DNA from: JADJQU01 sp035490315
Lineage (GTDB): Bacteria; Planctomycetota; UBA1135; GCA-002686595
Assembly: GCA_035490315.1 (NCBI GenBank)
Contig: DATHET010000313.1
Coordinates: 1 to 23,340, forward strand
Length of the DNA stretch: 23,340 nucleotides
Direction: 5' to 3'
Shown: positions 8,073 through 14,809 of the stretch, piece after piece
Position numbering within the stretch: the stretch's first letter is position 1
How the letters are laid out: every line of letters starts with the position of its first letter
Position numbers and translations under genes: made by a program
The notes under the pieces: generated by a model
The model's database searches: none
What the model was told of the DNA's origin: nothing
The model's input: only the letters and a program-made list of their open reading frames with translations

Positions 8073-8972
8073 CTACGGCCGATAATCGATCAGCAGGCCC
8101 GTGCGCCGCACGAGACGCACGCCGGCGATGGCGCGGGCCAGTTCGTCGGGACCCAGCTCGGCGGAGGAAAGCACTGCGATGATGGTCGTTGCAGGAGTTT
8201 GGGCCGCGGAAAGAGGCAGGGGCTGAATTCCCATCCAGACTCGCAATCGAGCCGCAAGCGCGGCGCTCGAGTCCACGCCTGCTTGCTTCGCGAGCGGCGC
8301 GGGTCGCAGCTGCAGCGCGACGCGTGCCGAATCGGCGAGCAGCGCGTTCCAGGCGAGGGTCGCCCGCTGCTCGCAGGCCGGGTCCTGGCAATCCCGTCTC
8401 GCGCATTCGACGGAATGCGGCGCGCAGCCGTCGAGCCAGACCGGCACGACGATCGCTCCGCGCGCGAAGGCAGGGACGGAGGCGATGAAGCGCGCGGCCG
8501 AGCTCGCGTCGGGCTGCTCTGTTTTGTCGTGGCGCCCGCAGCATTCGAAGCTGCCGCATCCGCAAGCCGCCGGCTCGCCCTGCAATCCGGCGAGAAAGAT
8601 CGCGTCTGCTTCCGGACGGTTCTGCAGCAAATCGCGAAGGCGCTCGAGCTCCGCCTCGGGATCCTCAGGGCTTAGCTCGATCCAATACCCGACGGCGAGG
8701 CCGCGCTCGCGCAGCAGAGTCACAGCGTTGGCCGCGGCGCGGTAGGAGCCTTGCTCATCGATCGCGAGCACCACGGCGTTGGGCCCCTGTCCCAGATCGG
8801 TGCGCTTCGCGTCAGCCTGGACCTGCGAAGGCGTGAAGATCGCGCCGCGCAGGTTTTCGATCGGGAAAAACGCGCGCTTCGGAGGAGCGTCGGAGACGCA
8901 GCTCGCCGCCAGAAGGGGGAGAGCGCCGGCCGCGAGACTGCGCGCGAGCTTCGAAATGGCTCTCAGGTTCAC
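8073..8972 (-). CDS. Cysteine-rich lipoprotein of unknown function
   Basis: The GTG at 8972 is chosen because it overlaps the upstream GNAT stop as GTGA and directly starts a lipoprotein signal (hydrophobic residues 13-22, lipobox LAASC, Cys25). The 299-residue protein has alternating beta/alpha segments (GPNAVVLAIDEQGSYRAAAN, RGLAVGYWIELSPED, ADAIFLAGLQGEP, GAIVVPVWLDG, ARVALQLRPAP, TTIIAVLSSAELGPDE), suggesting a TIM-barrel-like fold. Two cysteine clusters sit just after predicted strands: C-x-C-x4-C-C (137, 139, 144, 145) and C-x6-C-x4-C-x4-C (183, 190, 195, 200). I do not recognise a family. Extracytoplasmic location makes disulfides or a bound metal the obvious options. Co-expression with the GNAT gene is nearly certain from the overlap, though a functional link is not. 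Confidence 0.8.
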   Translation of the reverse strand: MNLRAISKLARSLAAGALPLLAASCVSDAPPKRAFFPIENLRGAIFTPSQVQADAKRTDLGQGPNAVVLAIDEQGSYRAAANAVTLLRERGLAVGYWIELSPEDPEAELERLRDLLQNRPEADAIFLAGLQGEPAACGCGSFECCGRHDKTEQPDASSAARFIASVPAFARGAIVVPVWLDGCAPHSVECARRDCQDPACEQRATLAWNALLADSARVALQLRPAPLAKQAGVDSSAALAARLRVWMGIQPLPLSAAQTPATTIIAVLSSAELGPDELARAIAGVRLVRRTGLLIDYRP

Positions 8973-9772
8973 TTCGGGATCGCTCCGCGCATGTGCAGGA
9001 TCTCGAGCGTGCGCGTCGCGCCGGCGCGCTCCAACGCTTGCGCCGTCGCGAGGTCGTCCTCGATGACGAGCTGCACGAAATCCTTGTCGTTTCCCGGAAC
9101 TTCGAGCATGGCCTCGATCAAGGCTCGCGCGTGCTCGCTGCCTCTCACGCGAAACGGGAAGGCGCCGGGAACCTGCGGATCGAAGACCGCCAGGCCGACG
9201 ACGGCGCCGTCGGGCAAGCGGGATTCGAGCACGCGCACGCTCTTGTAGCCGCGGGAGCGAGCGAGCTGGCCGGCGAGCAGGTCGAATCGCTGCTCGTGCT
9301 CGGAGTCCGAATCCGCGCTCGCCTCGCGCGTCCGCGCCGGACTCCTGGGCAGGCGGCGGACACTCCTGGTTTCCAGACGCAGGACCTGCGTCTCGTAGGC
9401 CTTCTCGAAACCGAGGCCGGTGTAGAGCCCGATCGCGGCCGTGTTCGAGGTCAGGACACTCAATCGCCAATTGCGCGCGCCGCGGGCACGCAGCAGCTTC
9501 GCCAGCTCGAGCATCAGGACTCGGCCATGGCCCTGGCCGCGCACCGCGCGATCGACGACCACGTGGCGCACGTGGACGTCGGTTCCGTCGCCGTTCCAGA
9601 ATGCGTAGCCGATCGCCGTGCCGCCGCGCTCGAGGAACACGCTGGTCGGCCCGCATTCCGCAGTCCAGCGCTCGCGATCGAGCGGCCCTTCCGACATTCC
9701 CAGCTCGGCGAAAAACCGCGCGTAGAGGCCGTGATCCGCGGGCGCGGCGGGACGAAGTCGAGCACTGGACAT
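8969..9772 (-). CDS. Tandem GNAT-fold N-acetyltransferase
   Basis: The ATG at 9772 gives 267 residues; extending upstream adds 33 residues without GNAT character. Residues 4-140 form a GNAT domain: strand VHVRHVVVD, the acetyl-CoA pyrophosphate loop RGQGHGR at 78-84, helix LMLELAKLLRARGA, strand WRLSVLT, and the SNTAAIGLYTGLGFEK motif B region. Residues about 160-267 resemble the second half of a degenerate GNAT domain (SEHARALIEAML, DFVQLVIEDDLATAQALERAGATRTLEILHMRG) without a clear pyrophosphate loop. GNAT enzymes transfer an acetyl group from acetyl-CoA to an amine; the acceptor here is unknown. It is the promoter-proximal gene of a two-gene minus-strand operon and overlaps the downstream lipoprotein by 4 bp. 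It diverges from the POT transporter. Confidence 0.88.
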   Translation of the reverse strand: MSSARLRPAAPADHGLYARFFAELGMSEGPLDRERWTAECGPTSVFLERGGTAIGYAFWNGDGTDVHVRHVVVDRAVRGQGHGRVLMLELAKLLRARGARNWRLSVLTSNTAAIGLYTGLGFEKAYETQVLRLETRSVRRLPRSPARTREASADSDSEHEQRFDLLAGQLARSRGYKSVRVLESRLPDGAVVGLAVFDPQVPGAFPFRVRGSEHARALIEAMLEVPGNDKDFVQLVIEDDLATAQALERAGATRTLEILHMRGAIPK

Positions 9773-9823
9773 CGTGTTAGGGTACGACCGGGGTTGGGCT
9801 TCGAAAAAGGGCGGGACAGGGGG

Positions 9824-9835
9824 GCGCAGCTGCGC
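9824..9835. promoter_or_regulatory. 12 bp perfect palindrome in divergent GNAT/POT intergenic region
   Basis: GCGCAGCTGCGC is a perfect dyad about midway in the 131 bp gap between the divergent GNAT and POT start codons. Its place suits an operator for a dimeric regulator, but the base composition makes GC palindromes fairly easy to get by chance. No clear -35/-10 pairs were seen in the gap, nor a Shine-Dalgarno site before the POT ATG. Confidence 0.25.
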
Positions 9836-9903
9836 GTAGGATCGCCGAGCTTCCTTCCGCCGCCATCCCACAGCGGCTCAACCGAAAACGGACCTGAAAA
9901 AGC

Positions 9904-11436
9904 ATGGCAACCGAAGCCCCCCGCGCGCACCTCGAAGATGGCCAGACATGGCTGGGCCACCCGCGCGGATTGTTCATTCTGTTCTTCGCCGAGCTGTGGG
10001 AACGCTTCTGCTACTACGGGATGCGCGCGCTGCTGGTCTTGTACCTGGTGCAGCAGTTCGCGAAGCCGCAGTCGGAGGCGTCCATTTACTACGGATCGTT
10101 CACCGCCCTGGTCTATGCGCTCGGTGTGTTCGGCGGATCGATCGCGGACAAGGTGCTGGGCTATCGGCGCTCGATCATGCTCGGCGGCATCCTGATGGCC
10201 ATCGGCGAATTCGTCTTGATGGTCCCCTCGGAGAAGATGTTTCTCGCGGGTCTCGGCGTGATGGTTGTCGGAAACGGCCTGTTCAAGCCCAACATCTCGA
10301 CACTCGTCGGCAAGCTCTACAAGCAGGGCGACGTTCGCCGCGATGGCGGATTCACGATCTTCTACATGGGCATCAACATCGGCGCATTCCTCGCGCCGAT
10401 CGCCTGCCAATGGATCTCCGCGAAGATGGGGACTGCCCCGATCGGCGAGCCCAATACCGAGGGGTACGTGGCGGGGATCGCGGACTATCGCTACGGCTTC
10501 ATGCTCGCCGGCATCGGGATGCTGCTCGGCATCGTGGTGTTTGGTCTCGGCGCCAAGCACCTGCACGGTCAGGGCTTGCCGCCCGCGGGACGCGAGGGAT
10601 TCGGAACGACGCTCAAGGTGCTCGGGGGCTGTGTGCTGACCGTGCCGGTCATCTATCTGTTGATGAGCCGGAGCGAGATCACTGGATACATCCTGCTCGC
10701 GCTGGGCGCCGGCATCGCGGTGTATCTGTTGGCATTCGCGATGCGCAGCGAAACCGCGGTGCGACAGCGGATCTTCGCCCTCTTGATCCTGCTGTTCTGC
10801 AACATCGCTTTCTGGGCCAGCTTCGAGCAGGCGGGCAACTCGCTCAACTTCTTCGCCAAGAATCACATCCGTGACCTCACCATCGGGAAATGGGTCATGC
10901 CCTTCGTCTGGTTCCAGTCGGTCAACGCGATCTTCATCGTGCTGCTCGGGCCGATCTTCGCTGCGCTGTGGGTCTGGCTGGAGCGCGCAAAGTTCAACCC
11001 GTCGATTCCGCTGAAATTTGGCCTCGCTTTGATCCAGGTCGGAATCGGGTTCGGGATCCTGATGCTGGGCATCCAGGGTGCCGATGCTCAGGGTGAAGTT
11101 CCCTGGTTCATCCTGACCGGCCTGTACCTGATCCACACCACGGCGGAGCTATGCATCTCGCCTGTCGGCCTGTCGATGGTCACGAAGCTCGTCCCATCGC
11201 AAATCACCGGACTGGTGATGGGGGCGTGGTTCCTGTCGATCTCGCTCGCCAATTTCGGCGCGGGTTTGTTCTCGAAGATTGCGGGTGAGGCCAATGTTTC
11301 GGCCGAAGGCGGCCCAGCGGCGCTCCATGGGTACGTGACTGCGTACACACCGATTCTTTGGATGACACTTGGATTGGGCGTGCTCCTGGCCGTGGCTTCA
11401 CCTCTGGTCAACAAGCTCATGCACGGAGTCAAGTGA
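9904..11436 (+). CDS. POT/PTR2 family proton-dependent di/tripeptide transporter
   Basis: A 510-residue membrane protein with at least 12 hydrophobic helices. The proton-coupling ExxER motif is intact as E30-x-x-E33-R34 in helix 1 (ELWERFCYYG). The PTR2 signature region is present around GNGLFKPNISTLVGKLY and FYMGINIGAFLAP. Helix-rich C-terminal half with an FEQAGNSLNFFAKN segment (equivalent of the FEQ/FWALFEQ region on helix 7) and HTTAELCISPVGLSM near the end. Length and motifs match bacterial DtpA/YdgR-type symporters, which import di- and tripeptides with protons across the cytoplasmic membrane. The stop TGA at 11434-11436 is 4 bp before the prolidase start, so the two are almost certainly one transcript; the pair couples dipeptide uptake to dipeptide hydrolysis. 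Confidence 0.95.
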   Translation: MATEAPRAHLEDGQTWLGHPRGLFILFFAELWERFCYYGMRALLVLYLVQQFAKPQSEASIYYGSFTALVYALGVFGGSIADKVLGYRRSIMLGGILMAIGEFVLMVPSEKMFLAGLGVMVVGNGLFKPNISTLVGKLYKQGDVRRDGGFTIFYMGINIGAFLAPIACQWISAKMGTAPIGEPNTEGYVAGIADYRYGFMLAGIGMLLGIVVFGLGAKHLHGQGLPPAGREGFGTTLKVLGGCVLTVPVIYLLMSRSEITGYILLALGAGIAVYLLAFAMRSETAVRQRIFALLILLFCNIAFWASFEQAGNSLNFFAKNHIRDLTIGKWVMPFVWFQSVNAIFIVLLGPIFAALWVWLERAKFNPSIPLKFGLALIQVGIGFGILMLGIQGADAQGEVPWFILTGLYLIHTTAELCISPVGLSMVTKLVPSQITGLVMGAWFLSISLANFGAGLFSKIAGEANVSAEGGPAALHGYVTAYTPILWMTLGLGVLLAVASPLVNKLMHGVK

Positions 11437-11440
11437 CGCC

Positions 11441-12748
11441 ATGGTCGCTGAACATTTCGCAGCCCACGTCGCCACGCGGCAGCGCCGCGCGGAGGCCGTC
11501 CTTGCAGCCGCTGGTTACGACGCTTACGTCGTCTCCAGCGGCAAGCCCTCCACGCACTACGCGGACGACATGGACGCGCCGTTTCATTCGGTGCCGCACT
11601 TCGCGCACTGGCTTCCGCTCGATGGGCCGCACCATCTGCTGCACGTGCAGAGCGGCAAACGCGCGCGGGTCGTGCGCTATGCGCCGGAGGATTACTGGTA
11701 CGAGCAGTTGCCGCTCGCGGATGCTTTCTGGCGAGGCCACTTCGACGTCAGCGAAGTTCCCGACGTCGCGAAGACCTGGAAAGCCCTGACTCTGCGCGGG
11801 AAAACGGCCTATCTCGGCGACGAGCCCGAGCTCGCGCGCGCCGCGGGCATCGCCGAGAGCGACATCAATCCCGCCGAGCTGGTGGCGCGTCTGGATTGGG
11901 AGCGCGCGTACAAGACGGCTTACGAAGTCGCCTGCATCGAAGTGGCCGAGACCCTGGGCGCCCAAGGGCACCGCGCGGCCCTCGCGGCCTTCGAGGAAGG
12001 CGCCAGCGAGCTCGCGATCCACAACGAGTACCTCGCGGCGGTGGGCTGCACCGAGGAGCAGCTGCCCTACCACACGATCATCGCCCTCGATCACAAGGGC
12101 GCGACCCTGCACTACACCGGCAAACGCACGGTGGGGGACGGCCGCGTGCTGCTGATCGATTGCGGCGCGGAGTACCTCGGTTACGGATCGGACATCACGC
12201 GCACCTGGACGCGCAAGGGCTGCGACGCGACGTTCCACGAGCTGGTAAAAGGCGTGGATGCCTTGCAGCAACGGCTGTGCGCTCGGGTGCGGCCGGGAAT
12301 CGCGTATCTGGAGTTGCACGCTGCAGCCCATGACGAGATCGCGAATCTGCTGCACGGGCTCGGCGTCCTGAAAAAATCAGGCCGCGAAGCCGTCGAGCTC
12401 GGTCTGACGCGGCCCTTCTTCCCGCACGGCCTCGGACATTTCCTTGGCATCCAGGTCCACGACGTCGGGGGCCGGCAGAAGGCCCCCGAGGGCGGGACCC
12501 TCGCTCCGCCGGCGATGTATCCTTATCTGCGCACGACGCGCAAGGTCGAGGATCACCAGGTGTTCACGATCGAGCCGGGCGTGTACTTCATCGAGATGCT
12601 GCTGCGGGATTACCGCAAGGGCGCCCTCGCGCAACACTTCGACTGGCCCTTGATCGAGCGCATGTCCGCGTTCGGCGGCGTGCGCGTGGAGGACGACGTG
12701 CTCGTCACCGCCGACGGCCATCGCAACTTGACCCGGCCGCACATTTGA
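11441..12748 (+). CDS. pepQ: Xaa-Pro dipeptidase (prolidase), PepQ type, M24B
   Basis: The ATG at 11441 gives 435 residues; an extension upstream would overlap the transporter. The N-terminal domain (about 1-155) is the substrate-gating domain of creatinase/prolidase proteins and the C-terminal part is the pita-bread metallopeptidase fold. The five dinuclear-metal ligands are all visible: Asp240 (IDCGAEY), Asp251 (SDITRTW), His333 (second His of HGLGH), Glu378 (TIEPGVYF) and Glu417 (VRVEDDV). From memory these sit exactly six residues before the E. coli PepQ ligands (246, 257, 339, 384, 423), so the core aligns without gaps. It hydrolyses X-Pro dipeptides in the cytoplasm using Mn or similar metal. 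Its position directly after the POT gene suggests it processes imported dipeptides that general peptidases cannot cut. Confidence 0.94.
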   Translation: MVAEHFAAHVATRQRRAEAVLAAAGYDAYVVSSGKPSTHYADDMDAPFHSVPHFAHWLPLDGPHHLLHVQSGKRARVVRYAPEDYWYEQLPLADAFWRGHFDVSEVPDVAKTWKALTLRGKTAYLGDEPELARAAGIAESDINPAELVARLDWERAYKTAYEVACIEVAETLGAQGHRAALAAFEEGASELAIHNEYLAAVGCTEEQLPYHTIIALDHKGATLHYTGKRTVGDGRVLLIDCGAEYLGYGSDITRTWTRKGCDATFHELVKGVDALQQRLCARVRPGIAYLELHAAAHDEIANLLHGLGVLKKSGREAVELGLTRPFFPHGLGHFLGIQVHDVGGRQKAPEGGTLAPPAMYPYLRTTRKVEDHQVFTIEPGVYFIEMLLRDYRKGALAQHFDWPLIERMSAFGGVRVEDDVLVTADGHRNLTRPHI

Positions 12749-12789
12749 TCCATGAATCGCGACCTGGTCCTCTCCATCACGCCTTCACC

Positions 12790-13869
12790 ATGAACTGCAC
12801 ACTGCCCGTATCGAATGTCTTTGCTGCTCTGACACTCTTCGGAGTCGCCTGCTTCCAGTCGCCCCCGGCGTCGCAGACTCCGCCGAAGCCCGCTCCCGCT
12901 CCCGCGCCTGCCACCCCGCCTGCACCGGCTCAGGAACCCGACGAGAACCAGCGCCTGCGCGACTCCAAGCAGCCGCTGCGCATCTCCGCGATCCCCGGCG
13001 TCGACAAGGAAAAGTTCGCCAAGCAGTCCGAGCTCGTCAGCACGTGGCTCTCGAAGGATCTCCAACGTCCGGTCGAGATCGTGCCGGTCGACGATTTCGC
13101 CGCCGCGGTCAACGGCTTCGCCACGAACAAGATCGATCTGGCCTGGCTCGACGGTGCGACCGGAGTGCTGGCCGAGCAGCGTGTCACGGACGACAAGGGA
13201 CGGCCGCACTGCCAGCCGCTGTTCGCGCGGGAGCAGGACGTCAAGGTCACCAGCTACTTCATCGCGAGCAAGAAGCTGGTCGACGCCGGCACATTCAAGA
13301 TCATCGAAGAGCGCAAGGCGCCGGCGGTGGACCCGAAGGCGCCGCTGGCCGCGCTGGCTCCGCTGGCTGCACTGAAGCCGAAGTTCGCGACGCTCACCTT
13401 CAGCTTCGGCCCGAAGACCTCGACGACCGGGCACTACATGCCGCGCTTCTTCCTCGAGCGGCCGGACGTGGGCATCGATCCCGAAAAGGGTTTCAAGTCG
13501 CCGGCCAGCTTCGCGACAGGCGCCAGCGACGCGGCCGTGCTCGCGAGCGTCGCGTCAGGAGCAGCGGATCTCGGCGTCGTGGCCAGCACCACCTGGGAAC
13601 ATGCCAAGGACGAGGAGAAGGCCAAGGCCCCGGTGATCTACGTCACGCCGGAGTACACGGACTGCTTCTTCATGCTCCACACGCATTGCGGACCGACGCT
13701 CGGCCTGCGCACGATGTCGGCCTTCCTCAGGCTCGACCCCAAGGTCGAGGAGCAGAAGGCCATCCTCGACGTGTTCGAGACGTCGAAGTTCGTGCGCGCC
13801 ATGCCCACGAACCTCGATGCGATGCGCGCGGCGGTCAAGTCGACCAAGGAAAAGAAAGTCGTCGAGTAG
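12790..13869 (+). CDS. PhnD/SsuA-like substrate-binding lipoprotein
   Basis: The ATG at 12790 begins a lipoprotein signal (hydrophobic residues 8-20, lipobox GVAC, Cys21); an upstream TTG would add 15 unlikely residues. After Cys21 comes a Pro/Ala-rich tether of roughly 25 residues (PPKPAPAPAPATPPAP). Residues about 55-335 follow the PhnD-type periplasmic binding fold: PLRISAIPGVDKEKF, strand and helix to VEIVPVDDFAAAVNGFATNKIDLAWLDG, then TLTFSFGPKTSTTGHYMP (equivalent of the S-x-S/T-T-x-G-x-x-x-P loop) and ASGAADLGVVASTTWE. Ligand is unknown; relatives bind phosphonates, phosphite or other small anions. No ABC permease or ATPase gene is in the window, so it may be an orphan receptor or sensor. 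It follows pepQ by 41 bp and probably shares its transcript. Confidence 0.82.
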   Translation: MNCTLPVSNVFAALTLFGVACFQSPPASQTPPKPAPAPAPATPPAPAQEPDENQRLRDSKQPLRISAIPGVDKEKFAKQSELVSTWLSKDLQRPVEIVPVDDFAAAVNGFATNKIDLAWLDGATGVLAEQRVTDDKGRPHCQPLFAREQDVKVTSYFIASKKLVDAGTFKIIEERKAPAVDPKAPLAALAPLAALKPKFATLTFSFGPKTSTTGHYMPRFFLERPDVGIDPEKGFKSPASFATGASDAAVLASVASGAADLGVVASTTWEHAKDEEKAKAPVIYVTPEYTDCFFMLHTHCGPTLGLRTMSAFLRLDPKVEEQKAILDVFETSKFVRAMPTNLDAMRAAVKSTKEKKVVE

Positions 13870-13878
13870 GTCGCGCGC

Positions 13879-13893
13879 GCGCGGCTGCCGCGC
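13879..13893. terminator. GC hairpin between convergent genes
   Basis: GCGCGG and CCGCGC form a perfect 6 bp stem with a CTG loop in the 28 bp gap between the converging stop codons of the PhnD-like and prepilin-like genes. There is no T tract on either side, so it is at best a weak or Rho-assisted bidirectional stop. Confidence 0.3.
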
Positions 13894-13897
13894 CGGA

Positions 13898-14638
13898 TCA
13901 GTTCGAGTACTTCGACGGAATCCAGTTGTTGCCGTCGACCGGCGCGACACCGTTGATGCCCAGCGGAGAGCCGATGTCGCTCGCCACCGAGAACACGGCG
14001 TCGCCCGTCGGACCGCCGGCCAGGCCGGTGTATTTCACCGCGCCGCGGTTGAACATCTGCAGCATCTGCCCGGTCTGGTTCATGAAGAACACCGAGTTGC
14101 CGCTGCGGCCCGCGACCACCGGCCAGGCGTAGGCGCACCACACGCCCGAGCAGTTGGCTGCGTCGGGGAAGGGAACGCCGGCCTTGCCGCCAGTCGGGTC
14201 TTCCGGGATCGGAGGCACGGCTCCGCCGACCGTCGTGCCGGGCAGCCAGAGCTGGAAGAAGTAGCCCGAGCGCTGCACGCAGCCACCGTTGACGTTGCCC
14301 ATGCCGGAGATCAAGGCGCTCGGACGCAGCTCGTCGATGCCCACGACCCCCGCCGCCGGCGATCCGGCCGCGTTGATGCGCGCGGGCTTCAGCCCCGCCA
14401 TCTCCGCGAAGTACGCGTACTCGCCGCAGCCGTCGCCGTTGCTGTCGATCATCGAGGAAGCGAGCGTCTGGGCCTCGGCCGTCGCGATCGTGCGCAGCGT
14501 GGCCATCGCGCACGATTCATTGGCCGAGAGGCGAGCACCCGAGAGTTTCGGAATCGCGATCGCGGAAATGGTCGCGATGATCGCGACGACGATCAGCAAT
14601 TCGACCAGCGTGAAACCGGAGCGTTTGTTTTGGCGCAT
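13898..14638 (-). CDS. Prepilin-like protein with N-terminal cleavage/methylation motif (type II secretion/type IV pilin class)
   Basis: A 246-residue protein. The leader MRQNKRSG is cut after Gly8 before FTLVE, with the conserved Glu at residue 13 (+5), followed by the hydrophobic helix LLIVVAIIATISAIAIP that anchors the protein and builds the pseudopilus core. The soluble domain begins after about residue 40 with a helix (CAMATLRTIATAEAQ). It has an acidic DSNGDG loop at 65-70 (possible calcium site), GEYAYFAEM, and a Gly/Pro/Cys-rich beta region (GYFFQLWLPG, GVWCAYAWPV, VFFMNQTGQMLQM). It would be processed by a prepilin peptidase and assembled by a type II secretion or pilus machine, none of which is encoded here. 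Solitary pseudopilin-like genes of this kind are abundant in Planctomycetota; whether they all form filaments is unknown. Confidence 0.9.
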   Translation of the reverse strand: MRQNKRSGFTLVELLIVVAIIATISAIAIPKLSGARLSANESCAMATLRTIATAEAQTLASSMIDSNGDGCGEYAYFAEMAGLKPARINAAGSPAAGVVGIDELRPSALISGMGNVNGGCVQRSGYFFQLWLPGTTVGGAVPPIPEDPTGGKAGVPFPDAANCSGVWCAYAWPVVAGRSGNSVFFMNQTGQMLQMFNRGAVKYTGLAGGPTGDAVFSVASDIGSPLGINGVAPVDGNNWIPSKYSN

Positions 14639-14660
14639 GGAGGGAAGTTTTTTCCAGGGC

Positions 14661-14686
14661 GACTGATCGCAAAAGCTTTGTCAGTC
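14661..14686. promoter_or_regulatory. Interrupted palindrome upstream of prepilin-like gene
   Basis: GACTGA (14661-14666) pairs with TCAGTC (14681-14686), and inside them CAAA (14670-14673) pairs with TTTG (14677-14680), leaving a three-base bulge and an AGC loop. TTCCAGG occurs as a direct repeat on both sides (14652-14658, 14688-14694). It lies 23-48 bp upstream of the prepilin start in the 171 bp divergent gap, so it could be an operator or a leader-RNA hairpin. Neither is proven. Confidence 0.4.
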
Positions 14687-14809
14687 CTTCCAGGTCCATC
14701 GACGGACGCCCGAACCGGTCTGGAGCCCTTCTCCGGTTTCGGAAGTGTTGCCAGCGGCTCCTCGCATGGACGGGCTCGGCGGGCTCTGGTACGACAGGTG
14801 TCGAAATCC

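Noticed and set aside
9514..11136. Long minus-strand open frame (540 residues) opposite the POT transporter and GNAT genes
   Set aside because: It is antisense to two clear protein families, rich in His, Asp, Glu, Arg and Gln without domain character, and typical of the shadow frames of high-GC genes.
12745..12789. TTG start for the PhnD-like protein overlapping the pepQ stop
   Set aside because: It would put 15 charged and polar residues before a clean lipoprotein signal; ATG at 12790 fits far better.
14644..14658. GAAGTTTTTTCCAGG here resembles GAAGTTTTTCCAGG at 17918-17931
   Set aside because: A shared 14-mer with one indel in 23 kb is expected about once by chance, and the two contexts (upstream of a start, downstream of a stop) differ.
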